Below are positions 56,602 through 64,000 of a stretch of 64,000 bases of DNA, piece after piece. Location of the stretch: NCBI RefSeq assembly GCF_000373145.1, contig NZ_KB890614.1, forward strand, positions 271,282 to 335,281, given 5' to 3'. The number at the start of each line of letters is the position of its first letter. The first letter of the stretch is position 1. The notes below the pieces were generated by a model. The model made no database searches. It had not been told where the DNA came from and worked only from the letters and a program-made list of their open reading frames with translations. The DNA comes from Thermus oshimai DSM 12092 (GTDB lineage Bacteria > Deinococcota > Deinococci > Deinococcales > Thermaceae). Position numbers and translations under genes: made by a program.

Positions 56602-59055
56602 GTGCGGGTCATCGCGGCCCACGAGAACCTGGACCTGGACGCTCTGGGCTCCATGGTGCTGGCGGGGCGGCTTTTCCCCGGGGTGCTGGCCCTGGTGGGG
56701 GGCCTCGAGGGGCCCCTGAAGGCCCTCTTCCCCCTTCTGGAAGACCGCCTGGACCTGGTGCCCGCCGCCGAGATCCCCCTGGAGGAGGTGCGGGAGGTGG
56801 TCCTGGTGGACAACGCCCGCCCCGAGCGCATCGGGCCCCTGAAGGCCCTGGTGGGGCGGGTGCCCTTTTACGTCTTTGACCACCACCCCCCAAGCCCCGG
56901 GGACGTGCCCGCGGTGGGGGGGAAGGTGGCCCCCGTGGGGGCCACGGTGAGCCTTCTCGTACCCCTCCTCCGGGAGCGGGGCCTTGCCCTCACCCCTTTG
57001 GAGGCCACCCTGGCCTACGCGGGCCTTTGGGAGGACACGGGGGGCTTCAGCTTCCCCAGCACCACCAAGGAGGACCTCGAGGCCGCCCTCTTCCTCCTGG
57101 AACGGGGGGCCGAGCCCTTTAGGGTGCGGGACTGGGTGCGGCCCGGGGTGGGGGAGGAGGCCCGGGAGGTCTTCCAGAAGCTCCTGCGGAGCGCCCAGGT
57201 GGTGGAGCGGGCGGGCTTCCGCCTTCTTTTGGCCCGGGCGCGGGAGGAGGGGTATGTGCCGGCCCTGGCCCCTTTGGCCCACCTCCTCCTGGACCTCTAC
57301 GAGGCGGAGGGGGTGCTTTTGGTCCTAAAGCTCGGGCGGGAGACCCTCCTCATCGCCCGGAGCAAGGAAAGGCTGGACGTGGCCCGCTGGCTGGCCCCCT
57401 TAGGGGGCGGGGGGCATCCCCGGGCGGCCTTCGCCCGGGTGCGAAAAGGGGTCAAAAAGGCGGTCCAGGGTCTTTTGGAAAGCCTCCCCGCCCACCTGGC
57501 CCCCGAGCCCACCCTGGCCGAGCGCATGACCGCGCCCGTGGAGACCCTGGGCCCCACCACGGTGCGCGAGGCCCTAAAGGCGCTGGAGGAGCGGGGCTAT
57601 GGGGCCATGCCCGTGGTGGAGCCTTTGCCCGGAGGGGGGGTTAGGGTGCTGGGCCTGGCCCGCAGGCGCGACCTAAGGAAGGCGGTGCGCCTGGGCCTCG
57701 AGGACCACCCCGTGGAGGGCTTCCTGGCCCGGGCCCTGGTCCTTCCCCCTACCCTCCCCCTCTCCCAGGTGGAGCCCCACCTCAAGGAGGGGGGCGGGCG
57801 GGTCCTGGTGGGGGAGCGGGTGGGGGAGGGGTGGCGGCTCCTGGGCATCTTCACCCGCACCGACCTTTACCGCAAGGCCCGGGAGGAGGAGAAGCCTCTG
57901 GGGCAGAGGATCTGGGAGGCTCTCCCCGAAGGGGCCCGGAGGGTCCTTTCCGCCCTCAAGGAGGCCTTTCCCAAGGGGGTGTACCTGGTGGGGGGGGCGG
58001 TGCGGGACGCCCTTCTGGGCCGCTTTGGGCCGGACCTGGACCTGGTCCTGGAGCCCGGGGTGAGGGCCCTGGAGGTGGCCCGCTTCCTCGCAGGGCGGTT
58101 TGGGGGAAGCTTCGGCCACCACTACGCCTTCGGCACGGCCCGGGTGCGGCTTCCCTTTGGCCTTACCGTGGACCTGGCGGAAAGCCGGGAGGAGGTCTAC
58201 CCCTACCCCGGGGCCCTGCCCCAGGTGCGCCCCGCCCCCATCGCCAAGGACCTGGAGCGGCGGGACTACACGGTGAACGCCATGGCCCTGGCCCTGGACA
58301 CCCTGGAGCTTCTGGACCCCTACGGGGGGCTTAAGGACCTAAAGGACCGCCTCTTAAGGCCCCTCCACCCCCTTTCCTTCGTGGAGGACCCAAGCCGCAT
58401 CGTGCGGGGGGCGCGGCTTGCCGCAAGGCTGGGCTTCCGCTTCGCCGAGGAGGCCCTTCGCCACCTTCCCCCGGCCCTCCTCCCCGAGGTCCTGGCTCAG
58501 GCCAGCCAAAGCCGCCTCCGGGACGAGCTCTTCCTCACCCTGGAGGAGGAGACCTTTTACCCGGCCCTGAAGCTTCTTTCCGAGCTTTCCGCCCTAAAGG
58601 CCCTCTACGGCCTAACGCTTCCCCCAGAGGAGGCTTTCCGCCGCCTGCCCCTCGAGGCCCCCATGGAGGCCCGGCTCCTTGTGCTCCTCGCCCACCAGGA
58701 AGACCCCCTGGCGAGGGCCGAGGCCTTACGCGTGCCCAAGCGGATTAGGGAGGCCCTGGCCCTCCTCCTAAAGGGGGAGTGGCGGGAGGAGGAGCGGGAG
58801 GTCCTCCTCCAAGAGCCCCTCCGCTCCGCCTTCCTCGCCCTTTTCCCGGAGAAGGAGGCCTGGCTTCGGGAAAAGCGCCGGGTCCTAAGGGGCCGGGACC
58901 TCCTGGCCCTGGGGCTTCCCCCGGGGCCTAAGGTGGGGGAGATCCTTAAGCGGGTGGCGGAGGCCAGGGAGAGGGGGGAGGTCCGCACCTTTGAGGAGGA
59001 GCTGGCCCTAGCCCGTAAACTGGTGGGCGATGGGACTCTTTCCCCTCCTCACTGA
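56602..59055 (+). CDS. cca: DHH-CBS-CBS-tRNA nucleotidyltransferase fusion (CCA-adding type)
   Basis: An 817-residue fusion. Residues about 1-150 are a DHH phosphoesterase domain (AHENLDLDALGSM, VLVDNARP, VFDHHPPS) and 220-300 a DHHA1 domain ending GGGGHPRAAFA. Two CBS domains cover about 310-430. The C-terminal half is a class II tRNA nucleotidyltransferase with YLVGGAVRDALLG, FGPDLDLVLE (DxD), RRDYTVNAMALAL and EDPSRIVRGARLAARLGFRF. It adds or repairs the tRNA 3' end; whether it adds CCA, CC or A alone cannot be decided here. The start GTG fits the TAGACT box. It is divergent from a tRNA gene and overlaps the next gene by 26 bases. Confidence 0.92.
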   Translation: MRVIAAHENLDLDALGSMVLAGRLFPGVLALVGGLEGPLKALFPLLEDRLDLVPAAEIPLEEVREVVLVDNARPERIGPLKALVGRVPFYVFDHHPPSPGDVPAVGGKVAPVGATVSLLVPLLRERGLALTPLEATLAYAGLWEDTGGFSFPSTTKEDLEAALFLLERGAEPFRVRDWVRPGVGEEAREVFQKLLRSAQVVERAGFRLLLARAREEGYVPALAPLAHLLLDLYEAEGVLLVLKLGRETLLIARSKERLDVARWLAPLGGGGHPRAAFARVRKGVKKAVQGLLESLPAHLAPEPTLAERMTAPVETLGPTTVREALKALEERGYGAMPVVEPLPGGGVRVLGLARRRDLRKAVRLGLEDHPVEGFLARALVLPPTLPLSQVEPHLKEGGGRVLVGERVGEGWRLLGIFTRTDLYRKAREEEKPLGQRIWEALPEGARRVLSALKEAFPKGVYLVGGAVRDALLGRFGPDLDLVLEPGVRALEVARFLAGRFGGSFGHHYAFGTARVRLPFGLTVDLAESREEVYPYPGALPQVRPAPIAKDLERRDYTVNAMALALDTLELLDPYGGLKDLKDRLLRPLHPLSFVEDPSRIVRGARLAARLGFRFAEEALRHLPPALLPEVLAQASQSRLRDELFLTLEEETFYPALKLLSELSALKALYGLTLPPEEAFRRLPLEAPMEARLLVLLAHQEDPLARAEALRVPKRIREALALLLKGEWREEEREVLLQEPLRSAFLALFPEKEAWLREKRRVLRGRDLLALGLPPGPKVGEILKRVAEARERGEVRTFEEELALARKLVGDGTLSPPH

Positions 59056-59635
59056 CCCCCCGGTCTTCCTGGTGGTCTTCGCCCTCGCCGTCTTTGGGCT
59101 CCTTCTCCACAACCTCTTCCAGGCCTGGCTTGCGGACCGCTACGGGGAGACCGCGCCCCGGCGCTACGGCTTCTTGAGCCTGGACCTTAGGGCCCACCTG
59201 GAGCCTTTGGGCCTGGTCTTCCTCCTCCTCCTCGGCTTCGGCTGGCCCAAGGAGGTGCCAAGCCGCCTGCCGGGGCGCAAAGGGGCCTTGGTGGCCCTCA
59301 TGGGGCCTTTGGGCTTCTTTGTCGCGGCCTTCCTCTATGGCCTCCTTGCCCGCTTCCTACCCTACCCCTTTGGGGAGGGCCTTCTTCTGGCCCAGCGGGT
59401 CATGCTCCTCCACGCGGCCATCTACCTCTTCCCCGTGCCCCCTTTGGACGGGGCCAAGGCCCTCTACGCCGTGGGGGGCCTCGAGGCCCGCCGCTTTTTG
59501 GAGCGCCTGGCCTCCTATGGCCCCCTGGGCTTCATCGTCATCTTCCTGGTCCTCTCCTTCACCGGGGTGACGGGGGCGGTGGTCCAGGGGCTTTCCGGGC
59601 TCCTGGCGAGCCTCTACCGGGCCCTCGGGCTATGA
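59030..59635 (+). CDS. inactive M50-like membrane protein (degenerate site-2 protease homologue)
   Basis: A 201-residue membrane protein with the layout of an M50 peptidase: helix 1, a metal-motif position, FGW in the loop, and the second motif PVPPLDGAKAL. At the zinc site, HExxH is replaced by H27-N-L-F-Q31, so both the catalytic glutamate and the second histidine are lost. The adjacent gene encodes an intact M50 protein of similar length, so this looks like a tandem duplicate that lost catalysis. It may be a partner or regulator of the active copy. Its start overlaps the CCA gene; its stop overlaps the next ATG. Confidence 0.8.
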   Translation: MGLFPLLTDPPVFLVVFALAVFGLLLHNLFQAWLADRYGETAPRRYGFLSLDLRAHLEPLGLVFLLLLGFGWPKEVPSRLPGRKGALVALMGPLGFFVAAFLYGLLARFLPYPFGEGLLLAQRVMLLHAAIYLFPVPPLDGAKALYAVGGLEARRFLERLASYGPLGFIVIFLVLSFTGVTGAVVQGLSGLLASLYRALGL

Positions 59636-60288
59636 TCGGGCTTTTCCAGCAGGACCCTTTGGCCTTCTTCCTGGCCTTCCTTCTCCTCGCCTTCAGCCTG
59701 GCCCTCCACGAGGCGGCCCACGCCTACGCCGCTTGGCGCTTCGGGGACCCCACGGCGAGGCGCCTGGGCCGCCTCACCCTGAACCCCCTAAAGCACCTGG
59801 ACCCCTTGGGAACCCTGCTCCTCCTCCTGGTGGGCTTCGGTTGGGCCAAGCCCGTGCCCGTGAACCCCGCCTTCTTGAGGCCCTACCGCCTGGGGCTTTT
59901 CGCCGTGTCCGTGGCGGGCATCGTGGTGAACCTCCTCCTTGCAGTCCTCTTCGCCCTTTCCGTGCGCCTCCTTTGGCAGCTTTCCCCCCTGGAGGTCCTC
60001 CTCGCCTTCCGCGGGGAAGGGGTTTCCCCCGTGGGGGTTCTGGCCCTTGCCGCCTTCTTCGCCAGCTCCATCAACCTGGTGCTGGCGGTTTTCAACCTCC
60101 TCCCCATCCCCCCTCTGGACGGGTCCAAGATCCTGCAAAGCCTCCTCCCCCTTTCCTGGCACCCTTTCCTGTGGAGCCTGGAGCGCTACGCCTGGGTGTC
60201 CTTCCTCCTCATCCTCACCGTGCTCCAGCCCCCCATCCGGGCGGTGCTCCGGGCGGTGCGGGAGGCGTTTTTCGGCCTTTTTCTTTAG
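59632..60288 (+). CDS. M50 family (site-2 protease type) membrane metalloprotease
   Basis: A 218-residue polytopic membrane protease. The zinc motif is H26-E-A-A-H30 in [18 protein letters not shown], and the third ligand lies in [12 protein letters not shown]. The [12 protein letters not shown] loop is typical of the small prokaryotic M50 group without a PDZ domain. These enzymes cut transmembrane segments in regulated proteolysis or membrane quality control. The ATG overlaps the upstream stop (ATGA), so it is translated with its degenerate paralogue. It converges on nfo with a 4-base overlap. Confidence 0.92.
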   Translation: MIGLFQQDPLAFFLAFLLLAFSLALHEAAHAYAAWRFGDPTARRLGRLTLNPLKHLDPLGTLLLLLVGFGWAKPVPVNPAFLRPYRLGLFAVSVAGIVVNLLLAVLFALSVRLLWQLSPLEVLLAFRGEGVSPVGVLALAAFFASSINLVLAVFNLLPIPPLDGSKILQSLLPLSWHPFLWSLERYAWVSFLLILTVLQPPIRAVLRAVREAFFGLFL

Positions 60289-61103
60289 TCCCCCAGCCAG
60301 CCCCTCAGGACCTTTAGGTTCCAGGCGTCCTCCTCGGGGCTCCTCGGGGTTTCCAGGATGAAGACCTTGCCCTTCAGCCTCGGGTCCAGGAGCACCCCCT
60401 TAAGCCCCTCCCCGATCCGCCCCTGGAGGAGGTGGGCGTGGTGGTCTATGCGGCTTCCTAGGTCTCCTTGGGAGTCGTTGAGGTGGACCACAAAGACCCT
60501 GTCCAGCCCCACGGTGCGGTCCAGCTCGGAAAGGACCCCGCCTGGGTCTTCCCGCACGTCGTACCCCGCGGCGAAGGCGTGGCAGGTGTCCAGGCAGGCC
60601 CCCAGGGGGGTGTCCTCCAGGAGCCAGGCCAGCTCCTCAAAGCGCGCCCCCACCTTCTCCCCGCCCCCGGCGGTGTTCTCCAGGAGGAGGGTGGGCTTCT
60701 GCCGCACCCCCGCGAGCTTTAGGGCCTTTAAGGCCCCCTCCTTCACCCGCTCCGGTGCCCCCGAACCGGGGTGGACCACCACGTACTCCACGCCGAGAAG
60801 CCGGGCCTTTTCCAGATCGTCCGCCAGGCTCTGGACGCTCTTTTCCCAAAGCTCCCCCTCCGCCCCCAGGTTCACCAGATAGGAGGCGTGGATCACCGCG
60901 GGGATCTCCCCGGCCATCTCCTTGAGGGCGCGGAAGTCCTCCACCTCTTTGGGGCTTAGGGGGCGTGTCCGCCAGCTCCTTGGGCTTTTGGCGAAGATCT
61001 GGAAGGCGGTGAGGCCGAGGTGCGTGGCCTCCTCCACCGCGCCCGCCACGCCCCTTTTCCCGGCGATGGAGAGGTGAAACCCGTAGGCTACGGTTCGCGC
61101 CAT
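60285..61103 (-). CDS. nfo: endonuclease IV (AP endonuclease)
   Basis: A 272-residue TIM-barrel, three-zinc AP endonuclease for base-excision repair. Signatures are YGFHLSIAGKRG, VIHASYLVNLG, VVHPGSGA, LLLENTAGGG, ACLDTCHAFAAGYD, VVHLNDSQGDLGSRIDHHAHL (in part) and LKGKVFILETP. The ATG at 61103 lies 8 bases past the rlpA stop; a TAGACT overlaps that stop region but is 10 bases from the ATG. It joins polX and udgB as the third repair enzyme of the same pathway in the window. Confidence 0.95.
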   Translation of the reverse strand: MARTVAYGFHLSIAGKRGVAGAVEEATHLGLTAFQIFAKSPRSWRTRPLSPKEVEDFRALKEMAGEIPAVIHASYLVNLGAEGELWEKSVQSLADDLEKARLLGVEYVVVHPGSGAPERVKEGALKALKLAGVRQKPTLLLENTAGGGEKVGARFEELAWLLEDTPLGACLDTCHAFAAGYDVREDPGGVLSELDRTVGLDRVFVVHLNDSQGDLGSRIDHHAHLLQGRIGEGLKGVLLDPRLKGKVFILETPRSPEEDAWNLKVLRGWLGD

Positions 61104-61111
61104 GGCCCGGG

Positions 61112-61618
61112 CTAGTCTACTGTTTCCACCCGCACCCGCGTGGCGGAAAGGGCCCCGATGGCCCGGGCGGCGGCGTAGGAGAGGTCTATGATGTACCGCC
61201 CCCCGAAGGGCCCCCGGTCGTTGATGCGCACCACCACGCTCCGCCCGTTTTTCAGGTTGGTGACCCGCACCCGGGTGCCGAAGGGCAGGGTGGGGTGGGC
61301 GGCGGTGAGGGCGTGCATGTCGTAGACCTCCCCGCTGGCCGTCCTCCGGCCGTGGAAGCCGGGGCCGTACCACACCGCAAGGCCTTCCTGCAGGAAACGG
61401 GGCCTTTCCCTCCCCCTTTCTTGCCCCACCCGGAGGACCTGCCCGGGGCGGATGAGGTCCCCCGAGAGCCCATTCAGGCGCTTGAGTTCCGCCACGCTGA
61501 GCCCGTGGGCCTTGGCGATGCGGTAGAGGGTGTCCCCCTCCTTGACGGTGTAGGTCTGGGCCAGGGCGAGCGGGAGTACAAGGCCTACAACGAGGGCCAA
61601 CCATGGCTTTTTTGCCAT
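61112..61618 (-). CDS. rlpA: RlpA-like protein with LysM domain
   Basis: A 168-residue secreted protein. A signal peptide ([21 protein letters not shown]) is followed by a LysM domain ([19 protein letters not shown], about 22-66) and a double-psi beta-barrel RlpA domain (about 78-168). The residues needed in RlpA lytic transglycosylases are present: Glu in TASGEVYD, His in [10 protein letters not shown] and Asp in INDRGPF. It probably cleaves naked glycan strands of peptidoglycan at division. GGAGG lies before the ATG. Its first 34 bases overlap the end of the helicase gene. Confidence 0.92.
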   Translation of the reverse strand: MAKKPWLALVVGLVLPLALAQTYTVKEGDTLYRIAKAHGLSVAELKRLNGLSGDLIRPGQVLRVGQERGRERPRFLQEGLAVWYGPGFHGRRTASGEVYDMHALTAAHPTLPFGTRVRVTNLKNGRSVVVRINDRGPFGGRYIIDLSYAAARAIGALSATRVRVETVD

Positions 61619-63108
61619 ATTCCCTCCTGAATGCGCGTTTCAAACACCTCCACTTCCGGCCGCCAGAGGAGTTCCGTGGGGGCGATGGGGCGGCTTAGGC
61701 TGAGGTCCTGGAGGCGGCGGACCCGGGTGAGGGCCACGTAGAGCTGGCCGTGGGCAAAGAGGCCCCGACCCAGTTCCAAGTGAACCTTGTCCAGGGTGAG
61801 CCCCTGGGCCTTGTGCACCGTGAGGGCCCAGGCGAGCCGTACGGGCACCTGCCGGAAGGTGCCCACCACCTGGGGCTTAATCTCCTCCCGCTCGGAGTCG
61901 TAGGTGTAGACGATTTTTTCCCAAACGAAGGGGCGGATCACCACCCGCCGTCCGTTGCGCTTAAGCCGGACCGCCAGGGCTTCGGCCTCCAGGTCCTCCA
62001 CCCAGCCCAGGTCCCCGTTGAAGTACTCCCCCAGGGGGTCGTTCCGAAGCAGGATGACCTGGGCGCCCTTTTTTAGGGTCAGGGCGGCCTCGGTGGGGAA
62101 GTCCGTTTCCGCGAACTCCCCCTTGACCTGGGCCTGGTACTCCAGGGGCTTGCCTGGGAGGGCCTCGAGGCGCTTCAGGTTCAGGGCGTCCGCCTCCTTC
62201 CGCCTGGGGGTGAGGATCAGGGTTCCCGGCTCCTCCCCCCCGTCCGGCCGCACCGCGGCCCGGTTGAGGGTTTCCAGGGCCTGGGGGTCGCCCTGGCGCA
62301 ACCGCTTTAGAAGCTCGGCAAAAAGGGGGTCTTCCCGTTGGCGCTGGCTTTCCCACAGGCGGTGCACCCTCAGCGCCACCTCCTCCCACACGTGGGCTTG
62401 GAAAAAGAAGGGTCCTCCCCAGGTGCGGGCGATGTACAAGGCCTCCTCTCCCCCCGGCACCACGGGCTCCAGCTGGCGGGTGTCCCCCAGGAGGAGGACC
62501 TTGACCCCTCCGAAGGGCTCTTCCAGACGCTTGCGCGTTTTCCGAAGGGCCCAGTCCATGGCCTCCAAGAGGTCCACCCGCACCATCCCCACCTCGTCCA
62601 GGATGAGCACCTCCATCTGCTCTATGGCCTTGCGCAGAGGGGAGTGGGGCCCTGGAGGGCGGATGTCTTCGGGATGGCGGTAGCGGAGGAGCCGGGCTGG
62701 GAAGCGGAAGAAGGAGTGGACGGTCTGCCCGCGGGCTTGCAGGGCGGCGGTGCCCGTGGGGGCTAGGGTCACGGCCCGCCCCTTGTAGAACTCTTGGAGG
62801 GCGTAGAGGAGCGTGGTCTTGCCGGTGCCTGCGGGGCCGGTGATGAGGTGGGCGGGGTGGGGGGTTTGGGTAACGGCGAGGAAGGCCCTCTGCTGTTCGG
62901 AGGAAAGGCCTTCGGGGGTTTCCTCCACCTCCTCAGGATCGGCCTTTGGGCTTGGGGGCTCCTCCACCTGGGAGGGCCGGGCCGGCCTCAGGCCCCTGCC
63001 CAGCAGGAGGCCCAGCCCCGCGAGAAAGAGCCCGAGAACGGGTCCCCCCTGGAGATACCCCAGCCCAAACGCCCCCAGCAGGGTGACGAACAGCAACAGA
63101 TGGCTCAA
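61585..63108 (-). CDS. membrane-anchored RecD/Pif1-type SF1 helicase
   Basis: A 507-residue superfamily 1B helicase. Motifs: Walker [11 protein letters not shown], Walker [11 protein letters not shown], motif [14 protein letters not shown], and C-terminal [19 protein letters not shown] with [11 protein letters not shown] stretch of about 40 residues at the N-terminus ([20 protein letters not shown] and [14 protein letters not shown]) forms two hydrophobic segments, an unusual membrane anchor for a helicase. An acidic Pro/Glu linker follows (about 45-70). I chose the TTG at 63108 because GGAGG lies 8 bases upstream and the hydrophobic region starts there. It follows the disrupted M24 gene and overlaps rlpA. 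Confidence 0.85.
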   Translation of the reverse strand: MSHLLLFVTLLGAFGLGYLQGGPVLGLFLAGLGLLLGRGLRPARPSQVEEPPSPKADPEEVEETPEGLSSEQQRAFLAVTQTPHPAHLITGPAGTGKTTLLYALQEFYKGRAVTLAPTGTAALQARGQTVHSFFRFPARLLRYRHPEDIRPPGPHSPLRKAIEQMEVLILDEVGMVRVDLLEAMDWALRKTRKRLEEPFGGVKVLLLGDTRQLEPVVPGGEEALYIARTWGGPFFFQAHVWEEVALRVHRLWESQRQREDPLFAELLKRLRQGDPQALETLNRAAVRPDGGEEPGTLILTPRRKEADALNLKRLEALPGKPLEYQAQVKGEFAETDFPTEAALTLKKGAQVILLRNDPLGEYFNGDLGWVEDLEAEALAVRLKRNGRRVVIRPFVWEKIVYTYDSEREEIKPQVVGTFRQVPVRLAWALTVHKAQGLTLDKVHLELGRGLFAHGQLYVALTRVRRLQDLSLSRPIAPTELLWRPEVEVFETRIQEGIWQKSHGWPSL

Positions 63109-63127
63109 CGAACCGCCCTCCAGAGGT

Positions 63128-63715
63128 CTAGAGCGCCTGCCACCCTCGAGGCAGGGTGGAGAGGAGCTCAATCCCCCCTTCCGTCACCAGGACCAGCTCC
63201 TCGATCCGCACCCCGCCCACCCCGGGGAGGTACACCCCCGGCTCCACGGTGACCACCATCCCCGGCTCCAGCACCAGGCCCAGGTGGGGCCCCGGGCCCT
63301 GGCCGCTATAGGGGGAGAGGGCGGGGGCCTCGTGGACCTCGAGGCCCACCCCGTGCCCCAGGGAGTGGACGAAGTACCGGTCAAGCCCCCGCGCCTTCAG
63401 GACCTCCCGGGCCCGGGCGTCCACCGCCTTGGCCTCCACCCCGGGTTTGATGAGCTCCAGGGCGCTTTCCAGGGCCTCCAACACGGCGAAGAAGGCCTCC
63501 TTCAGGGGGCCATCCACCTGTCCTAAGGCCACGGTGCGGGTCATGTCCGAGGCGTAGCCCGCCACCCGGGCCCCGAGGTCTAGGGTGACCAGCTCCCCCC
63601 CCTCCAGGGCCTTTTCCGAGGCCCCCGCGTGGGGCAGGGCCCCCCGCACCCCCGAGGCCACGATGGGGGGGAAGGCGGCCCCCTCGGCCCCCTCCTTTTT
63701 CAGGAAATACCTTCG
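63128..63715 (-). pseudogene. M24 aminopeptidase (Xaa-Pro type), 5' half removed by an IS insertion
   Basis: About 190 C-terminal residues of an M24 'pita-bread' metallopeptidase remain. All five metal ligands are visible: two Asp in LDLGARVAGYASDMTRT, His in SLGHGVGLEVHE, and two Glu in [11 protein letters not shown] and VRIEEL. Homology begins in the middle of the fold, near the segment FLKKEGAEG, and the whole N-terminal domain (normally about 150 residues) is missing. Upstream of about 63715 the frame runs antisense through a transposase gene and no longer resembles the family. Either the 5' half lies on the far side of the IS, or it was lost. Confidence 0.8.
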
Positions 63716-64000
63716 TGTGCTACTTGACCCCAACCCCTGGGGTGTGAAAAAAGAGGGGGTGCCATGCAGCAAGATCGTGAGCACCCCCTTTACTATCTTG
63801 ACGCGGAAACCCTTCTGGTGGCTACCTACATTTGGGTGGATGACGAACTCAAGGCCTTGCAAGCTCAGGACTTCAAGCTCCCCCCAAAGCAAAAGCACCA
63901 GAAGGCTACCCTGGCCGAGCTCCTAACCCTCGCCATCTTTCTCCTTTTGCAAGGCCAAGACCTCGCCAAAGGCTACTTGGCCGCCAAGACCACCCTCAAG
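63716..64000. mobile_element. left end of an insertion sequence (runs past the window)
   Basis: From about 63716 the sequence stops being M24-like and becomes lower in GC, leading into a transposase ORF on the + strand. A small inverted repeat, ACCCCA (63727-63732) and TGGGGT (63738-63743), lies in its left end. The exact boundary and terminal repeat cannot be set without the other end; error of 15 bases or so is possible. Confidence 0.7.
63764..64000 (+). CDS. transposase, N-terminal part (cut by window edge)
   Basis: Seventy-nine codons of an ORF that continues beyond the window. AGAGGGGGT lies just before the ATG. The segment LDAETLLVATYIWVDDELKAL, followed by LAELLTLAIFLLLQGQDL (each in part), resembles the N-terminal region of DDE transposases of the IS4/IS5/IS982 kind in Thermus. 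The catalytic residues lie beyond the window, so the family is not settled. Codon use is less GC-biased than its neighbours (for example CAA and CTT codons), consistent with a mobile gene. Confidence 0.75.
   Translation, partial: MQQDREHPLYYLDAETLLVATYIWVDDELKALQAQDFKLPPKQKHQKATLAELLTLAIFLLLQGQDLAKGYLAAKTTLK

Overview
The window is chromosomal DNA of a Thermus species. The evidence is about 70% GC with strong G/C at third codon positions, and proteins that match Thermus thermophilus families closely: cytochrome ba3 oxidase with its 34-residue subunit IIa, aminopeptidase T, PolX beside a family-5 uracil-DNA glycosylase, MglA/MglB, and an aminopropylagmatine-type ureohydrolase. CbaA differs from the T. 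thermophilus HB8 protein as I remember it at a number of positions, so this is probably another strain or a close relative. No rRNA, CRISPR array or prophage was seen. One IS element enters at the right edge.

Layout. 1-3.2 kb: end of a beta-oxidation operon (fadN end, thiolase, acyl-CoA dehydrogenase). 3.3-10.6 kb: cysS, Hsp33, a universal stress protein, an SDR, an O-acetylhomoserine sulfhydrylase-type enzyme, an MntA/HepT toxin-antitoxin pair whose HepT has an early in-frame stop, and aminopeptidase T. 10.6-17.7 kb: pyruvate:ferredoxin oxidoreductase with a DHOD-like partner, a small winged-helix gene divergent from polX, and udgB. 17.7-22.7 kb: acyl-CoA carboxyltransferase and an acd-etfB-etfA operon. 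22.8-28.5 kb: sensor kinase, response regulator and Ca-type P-ATPase, ending in a stub of a CBS-domain gene. 28.5-33.3 kb: RNA decay and ribosome genes (usp, rnj, pnp, rpsO). 33.4-38.6 kb: an MFS transporter, a membrane protein, the cytochrome ba3 operon and mglBA. 38.6-43.4 kb: M20 peptidase, speB, a secreted hydrolase, small membrane protein, quinate-dehydrogenase-like protein and efp. 43.6-47.5 kb: accB-accC-asp23-nusB-folD-yuiD-like operon. 47.5-49.7 kb: a membrane ETF:quinone-type Fe-S oxidoreductase. 49.7-56.4 kb: methyltransferase, TerC, esterase, DUF1517-like protein, lon, bshA. 56.4-64 kb: tRNA-Ser(GGA) divergent from a DHH-CBS-CCA fusion, two M50-type proteins (one catalytically dead), nfo, rlpA, a membrane-anchored RecD/Pif1-type helicase, and an M24 peptidase cut by an IS.

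A metabolic thread links distant loci: acyl-CoA dehydrogenases pass electrons to EtfAB, the Fe-S membrane protein at 47.7 kb can pass them to quinone, and ba3 oxidase is a terminal oxidase.

The clearest signal not explained by gene content is promoter architecture. About twenty genes have a TAnnnT-like -10 box only 6-9 bases before the start codon, which predicts leaderless mRNAs. In four cases the stop codon of the upstream gene forms the first half of that -10 box. At polX and its divergent neighbour the two -10 boxes overlap each other. A second signal is the palindrome CCTCGAGG, seen about 40 times.
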